A stretch of 64,000 bases of DNA from JANNBN01 sp963763885. GTDB taxonomy: Bacteria; Actinomycetota; Acidimicrobiia; Acidimicrobiales; JANYDT01. Within the stretch, counting starts at the first letter, position 1; every line of letters starts with the position of its first letter. The stretch is taken from positions 1,674,001 to 1,738,000 of the forward strand of contig CAVXQD010000007.1 in assembly GCA_963763885.1 (NCBI GenBank). Reading direction: 5' to 3'. The position numbers were made by a program, and so were the translations under genes. The notes beneath the pieces were generated by a model, which was not told the DNA's origin, made no database searches, and was given only the letters and a program-made list of their open reading frames with translations. Positions 61,158 through 64,000 of the stretch are shown here, in pieces.

Positions 61158-62095
61158 ATGTTCTCGTCACCGGCGCTGGAGGCATGCTCGGAAGCGCACT
61201 TGTTCCCGCCTTCACCCAAGCCGGATATCACGTCATCGCCACCGACTGCGACGTTGCTGCAGGTCCAGTGTGGGGCCGGAACGGGCCGCCGCTGTTCTAT
61301 CTGGATGTTCGGGACCACGTTGCTGTCCGCGAGGCGGTGAAGTCGATACGTCCGACCTTCGTGGCACATCTCGCGGCCGAAACAGATCTTGAACGCTCCG
61401 ACGCAGACCCGCTTGGAACACGGGAAACAAACACCGACGCCACACGCCACATCGCACAGATTTGCGAGCAATCCGGCGCCACGCTGATCTACATCAGCAC
61501 CGCTGGCGTTTTTGACGGCACGAAAGTGGACGCCTACACCGAGTCCGATGCACCAAACCCCGTCAACACATACGGTGCAACCAAGTTCGATGGAGAACGT
61601 GCGGTCACCGAGACCCTCGCCGCCCACTTCATCGTGCGCGCTGGGTGGATGGTCGGCGGCGGCCCGGGCAAGGATCACAAGTTCGTTGCGAAGATGCTTG
61701 ACCAGATCCGGGCCGGAAGCCGCACCATCCACGCGGTCGGCGACAAGCTCGGAACTCCTACGTACACATCGGATTTCGCGCGCACGTTGCTCGCGCTGCT
61801 CGAGACGGACAAGTTCGGCCTCTATCACATGGCCTGCGAAGGAGCCGGCAGCCGCTACGACGTGGCGAAGCACATTTTGGAGACGCTTGGCCTCGATGAA
61901 TCGACGAAGCTCATCGAGGTCGGGTCAGAGTTCTTCGCCCACCAGTACACATCCATCCGGCCGCGTTCAGAAATCATGCGCAACGAGTCGCTGGATCGCA
62001 TCGGGCTCAACATGATGCGCCCCTGGCGCGACGCCATTTCTGACTACCTGTGGCTCAACTTTGCCGACATGCAACAGGTCCGCCGGTCTGCCTGA
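61154..62095 (+). CDS. RmlD-like NAD(P)-dependent sugar reductase
   Basis: A 313-residue short-chain-type enzyme: VLVTGAGGMLGSALVPAFTQ (NAD(P) loop), FVAHLAAETDLERSDADP, YISTAGVFDGTKVDAYTESD, and NTYGATKFDGERAV with the YxxxK pair. This order fits dTDP-4-dehydrorhamnose reductase (RmlD), which makes an activated deoxyhexose. RmlA-C are not in the window, and the C-terminal part is longer than in RmlD, so another keto-sugar substrate is possible. Followed by a 60-base gap before the GT75-like gene. Confidence 0.85.
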   Translation: MNVLVTGAGGMLGSALVPAFTQAGYHVIATDCDVAAGPVWGRNGPPLFYLDVRDHVAVREAVKSIRPTFVAHLAAETDLERSDADPLGTRETNTDATRHIAQICEQSGATLIYISTAGVFDGTKVDAYTESDAPNPVNTYGATKFDGERAVTETLAAHFIVRAGWMVGGGPGKDHKFVAKMLDQIRAGSRTIHAVGDKLGTPTYTSDFARTLLALLETDKFGLYHMACEGAGSRYDVAKHILETLGLDESTKLIEVGSEFFAHQYTSIRPRSEIMRNESLDRIGLNMMRPWRDAISDYLWLNFADMQQVRRSA

Positions 62096-62155
62096 GCGGC
62101 CTGCCCTATAGCTCCCTCACACATCTCCACAAACTCGAAAACCAGGAGCCTCAAC

Positions 62156-63241
62156 GTGAACATGTCAACCACAACCAGCACCCCCTTGGATTCACCGGCA
62201 GCGCGGATCGATCTCCGCAAAGTTGCCGTGGTGATCCCCATGCCCAACGACCCGGATTGGGGTCTTTTCGACGATCTTTCGCAGGACATCACTGTCATCG
62301 TTCCCGATGACAGTGATGGAAACCTGACAATGCCGGACCGAGACAACGTCATCTTCTACGACTACGACGCGCAACGCGAAGTGATGGGCACAAACTGGGA
62401 CGCCATCCCGCACAAGAGCGCAGCGTGTCGGAATTTTGGTCACGTCCTTGCGTATCGCGAGGGGTATGACGTGATCATCGCGTTGGACTACGACTGCCGC
62501 GTGCGGTCTGGTTGGCTGCAGACGCATCTCGAATCGCTGACAACAGTCACCAACGCTCCGGCCTTGCGCGGCGAGTGGATCAACTCGATCACTGCCAAGG
62601 GTTTTTACGCCCGCGGTTACCCGTACGAGTACCGGACACCGGACCGCTCCCGGGTTGAAGAGACGGTCGCCTCTGGCCCGGTCAAGATCAACATGGGGGT
62701 ATGGGACAACGTGCTCGACCTGAACGGTGTGGACAAACTGCCGAGCGAGCCGCCCTACGACCCAGGTCTCTATGGCGAAGAGAACCGCATCGCGCTTGGC
62801 AACATTCCGGTATGCGGGATGAACACAGCATTCACCGCCGACCTGGTCCCGGCCTACTTCTTCCTTCCGGACCTCTGGGTGGACGGATGGCAACTCAGCA
62901 GACACGACGACATTTGGGGTGGCTACGTCGTGAAGAAACTCATGGACATCCGCGGCGACTTGTTCTCCTTCGGCCGCCCGATTGTGGAGCATACGAAACA
63001 GACACGCTTGGAGCGCGTGGTGATGCTCGAACAATGGATGCACCTCATGGCGGAAGGCTTCTTCCAATGCGTGGACGACGCTGTTTCCCGGGTGCAGAAG
63101 GGCGACTATGCGTCGATGTTCGCATCGTTCACCGACGAGTTCCTGGTGGAAGCAAGCCGCAGCCCTCGCCCGTTCCACTACCGAACCGTGTATCGCGAGT
63201 TGGGCGAATCCATGCAGCGTTGGGCTCGGTGCTTCTCGTGA
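62156..63241 (+). CDS. GT75/RGP-like protein (UDP-arabinopyranose mutase family)
   Basis: A 361-residue protein from GTG 62156, nine bases after AGGAG (an ATG at 62162 is less well spaced). It resembles the reversibly glycosylated polypeptides of plants: HKSAACRNFGHVLAYREGYD, ALDYDCRVRSGWL (DXD-like site DYDC where the family has DDDC), VCGMNTAFTADLVPAYFF, and LSRHDDIWGGYVVKKLMDI, followed by FGRPIVEHTKQTR. In plants this family interconverts UDP-arabinopyranose and UDP-arabinofuranose. Whether this bacterial member is a mutase or a transferase cannot be read from the sequence. Confidence 0.75.
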   Translation: MNMSTTTSTPLDSPAARIDLRKVAVVIPMPNDPDWGLFDDLSQDITVIVPDDSDGNLTMPDRDNVIFYDYDAQREVMGTNWDAIPHKSAACRNFGHVLAYREGYDVIIALDYDCRVRSGWLQTHLESLTTVTNAPALRGEWINSITAKGFYARGYPYEYRTPDRSRVEETVASGPVKINMGVWDNVLDLNGVDKLPSEPPYDPGLYGEENRIALGNIPVCGMNTAFTADLVPAYFFLPDLWVDGWQLSRHDDIWGGYVVKKLMDIRGDLFSFGRPIVEHTKQTRLERVVMLEQWMHLMAEGFFQCVDDAVSRVQKGDYASMFASFTDEFLVEASRSPRPFHYRTVYRELGESMQRWARCFS

Positions 63242-63260
63242 GACTCATGAGTAGACCCAC

Positions 63261-64000
63261 ATGAAAGTGCTCATCGATTGCGCAGCCCTCGGCTCTGGAA
63301 TCGGTGGCGACGAGACATGGCTGACGGGGTTGATCGAAGGTCTTGCTGACGTTGCAGACACGCAGAACTCTGATCAATTCCCTCTCCTCGTCGACTCCGA
63401 ATCACGGGTCCCTGTGGTTGCCAGAGGTCAGACGAAATTTCCGACGCTCGCCGTCCAACGCACGCGCGGCTTTCGGCACTTCATGTTCGACCTTCGTAAG
63501 TCCGCCAAAGACCCAGACCCGGCCGACCTGCTGATGACCATCACTCACGCTCCGGTTCGTTGTGTTGTTCCTTCGGCTCTGGTCATTGGCGATCTCTCTT
63601 TCCGTCACCTCCCTCACCTGTACCCGAGTCCAGTCAGACAGCGGCTCAATTGGTTGGTTCCTCGCCAAGCGCGCAACGCGCGGGTGGTGCTCACCCCCAG
63701 CGAGTTCACGCGACAAGACCTGATCGACTCATACGATCTCGACCCGGACCGAGTACGCGTTGTACCGAATCGGGTGACGCCCCCACAGACAACGGCCCAC
63801 GCTGCATCCGAACAGGACGAGACGAGAGCTTCGGATTGGGCACGTGAGAACGGGATAGACGGACCCTTCGTCCTTTACCTCGGTAACGTCCATCCAAGAA
63901 AGAACCTCGGACGCCTTGTCCGTGCGTTCCTGGCTGCGCGTCGCACCAACGAGATGAGCGACGCTGTGCTTGTCATCGCTGGTGCGCGATGGTGGGAATC
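63261..64000 (+). CDS. Glycosyltransferase family 4, 3' end outside window
   Basis: A frame starting at ATG 63261 stays open to the window edge. The N-terminus MKVLIDCAALGSGIGGDETW and, further on, ARVVLTPSEFTRQDLIDSY with FVLYLGNVHPRKNLGRLVRA match the first half and linker of mannosyltransferase-like GT4 enzymes. The EX7E site lies beyond the window. It is the last visible gene of the exopolysaccharide operon, 19 bases after the GT75-like gene. Confidence 0.85.
   Translation, partial: MKVLIDCAALGSGIGGDETWLTGLIEGLADVADTQNSDQFPLLVDSESRVPVVARGQTKFPTLAVQRTRGFRHFMFDLRKSAKDPDPADLLMTITHAPVRCVVPSALVIGDLSFRHLPHLYPSPVRQRLNWLVPRQARNARVVLTPSEFTRQDLIDSYDLDPDRVRVVPNRVTPPQTTAHAASEQDETRASDWARENGIDGPFVLYLGNVHPRKNLGRLVRAFLAARRTNEMSDAVLVIAGARWWE

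Noticed and set aside
1..64000. CRISPR array, insertion sequence or prophage
   Set aside because: No regularly spaced repeats of array type, no transposase, integrase or phage structural gene was found; the inverted repeats near 11.7-12.1 kb are unaccompanied by a transposase.

Overview
The window looks like one contiguous piece of a GC-rich actinobacterial chromosome. Gene content points to the class Acidimicrobiia (Ilumatobacter-like); that placement is inference. The markers are the order fhaA-fhaB-pstP-rodA-pbpA-PASTA kinase-crgA, a kup / OB-fold / paired trkA neighbourhood, many four-base ATGA or GTGA start/stop overlaps, and frequent GTG starts. There is no rRNA, CRISPR array or recognisable insertion sequence. 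One tRNA gene is present.

Layout. (A) 1-10.4 kb: a surface-polysaccharide cluster. The plus strand carries the tail of a membrane protein, two GT4 glycosyltransferases, a small coiled-coil protein, a tandem double GT4 and a zinc-ribbon methyltransferase. The facing minus-strand operon carries a DegT-type sugar aminotransferase, a small unrecognised ORF, a Tat-exported coiled-coil surface protein and an FkbM methyltransferase. (B) 10.5-12.3 kb: a DUF4143 ATPase, then about 640 bases without a confident gene but rich in inverted repeats. (C) 12.3-16.0 kb: potassium transport (kup, OB-fold protein, two RCK/TrkA proteins). (D) 16.1-19.2 kb: a coupled operon of GT4, methyltransferase and alpha/alpha-toroid protein. 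(E) 19.4-22.1 kb: a membrane-anchored protein of unknown function, an M1-like secreted metallopeptidase and another unknown. (F) 22.2-26.4 kb: a sucrose module (amylosucrase, LacI regulator, PfkB kinase) with two matching palindromic operators. (G) 26.4-32.9 kb: housekeeping genes, namely a TyrA-PheA fusion, a LarC-like protein, GluQRS, DusB and Maf. (H) 32.9-39.6 kb: a secreted Ig-repeat protein, two polyprenol-dependent-type membrane glycosyltransferases coupled to a GGDEF-EAL protein, a DHFR-like reductase and tRNA-Leu(CAG). (I) 39.7-48.2 kb: the cell-wall growth and signalling operon. (J) 48.4-49.9 kb: a small zinc-ribbon membrane protein and a thiolase. (K) 50.2-64 kb: a second, Wzx/Wzy-type exopolysaccharide operon (initiating sugar transferase, GT2s, Wzz, Wzx, Wzy, a TolB-like propeller, an RmlD-like reductase, a GT75/RGP-like protein and a GT4 cut by the window end). 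Nearly every gene in it overlaps the next, and a perfect palindrome precedes its first start codon.

The most unusual observation is in region I. The only kinase-fold gene in the fhaA-pstP-rodA-pbpA operon has four PASTA domains but has lost the glycine loop, the ATP lysine, the helix-C glutamate and the HRD catalytic aspartate. It reads as a pseudokinase, while both FHA readers and the PP2C phosphatase beside it keep their key residues. Also notable are the TyrA-PheA fusion with an unassigned central domain, the LarC-like protein with a degenerate signature, a bacterial GT75/RGP-like protein in an exopolysaccharide operon, and several sharp palindromes at operon heads.
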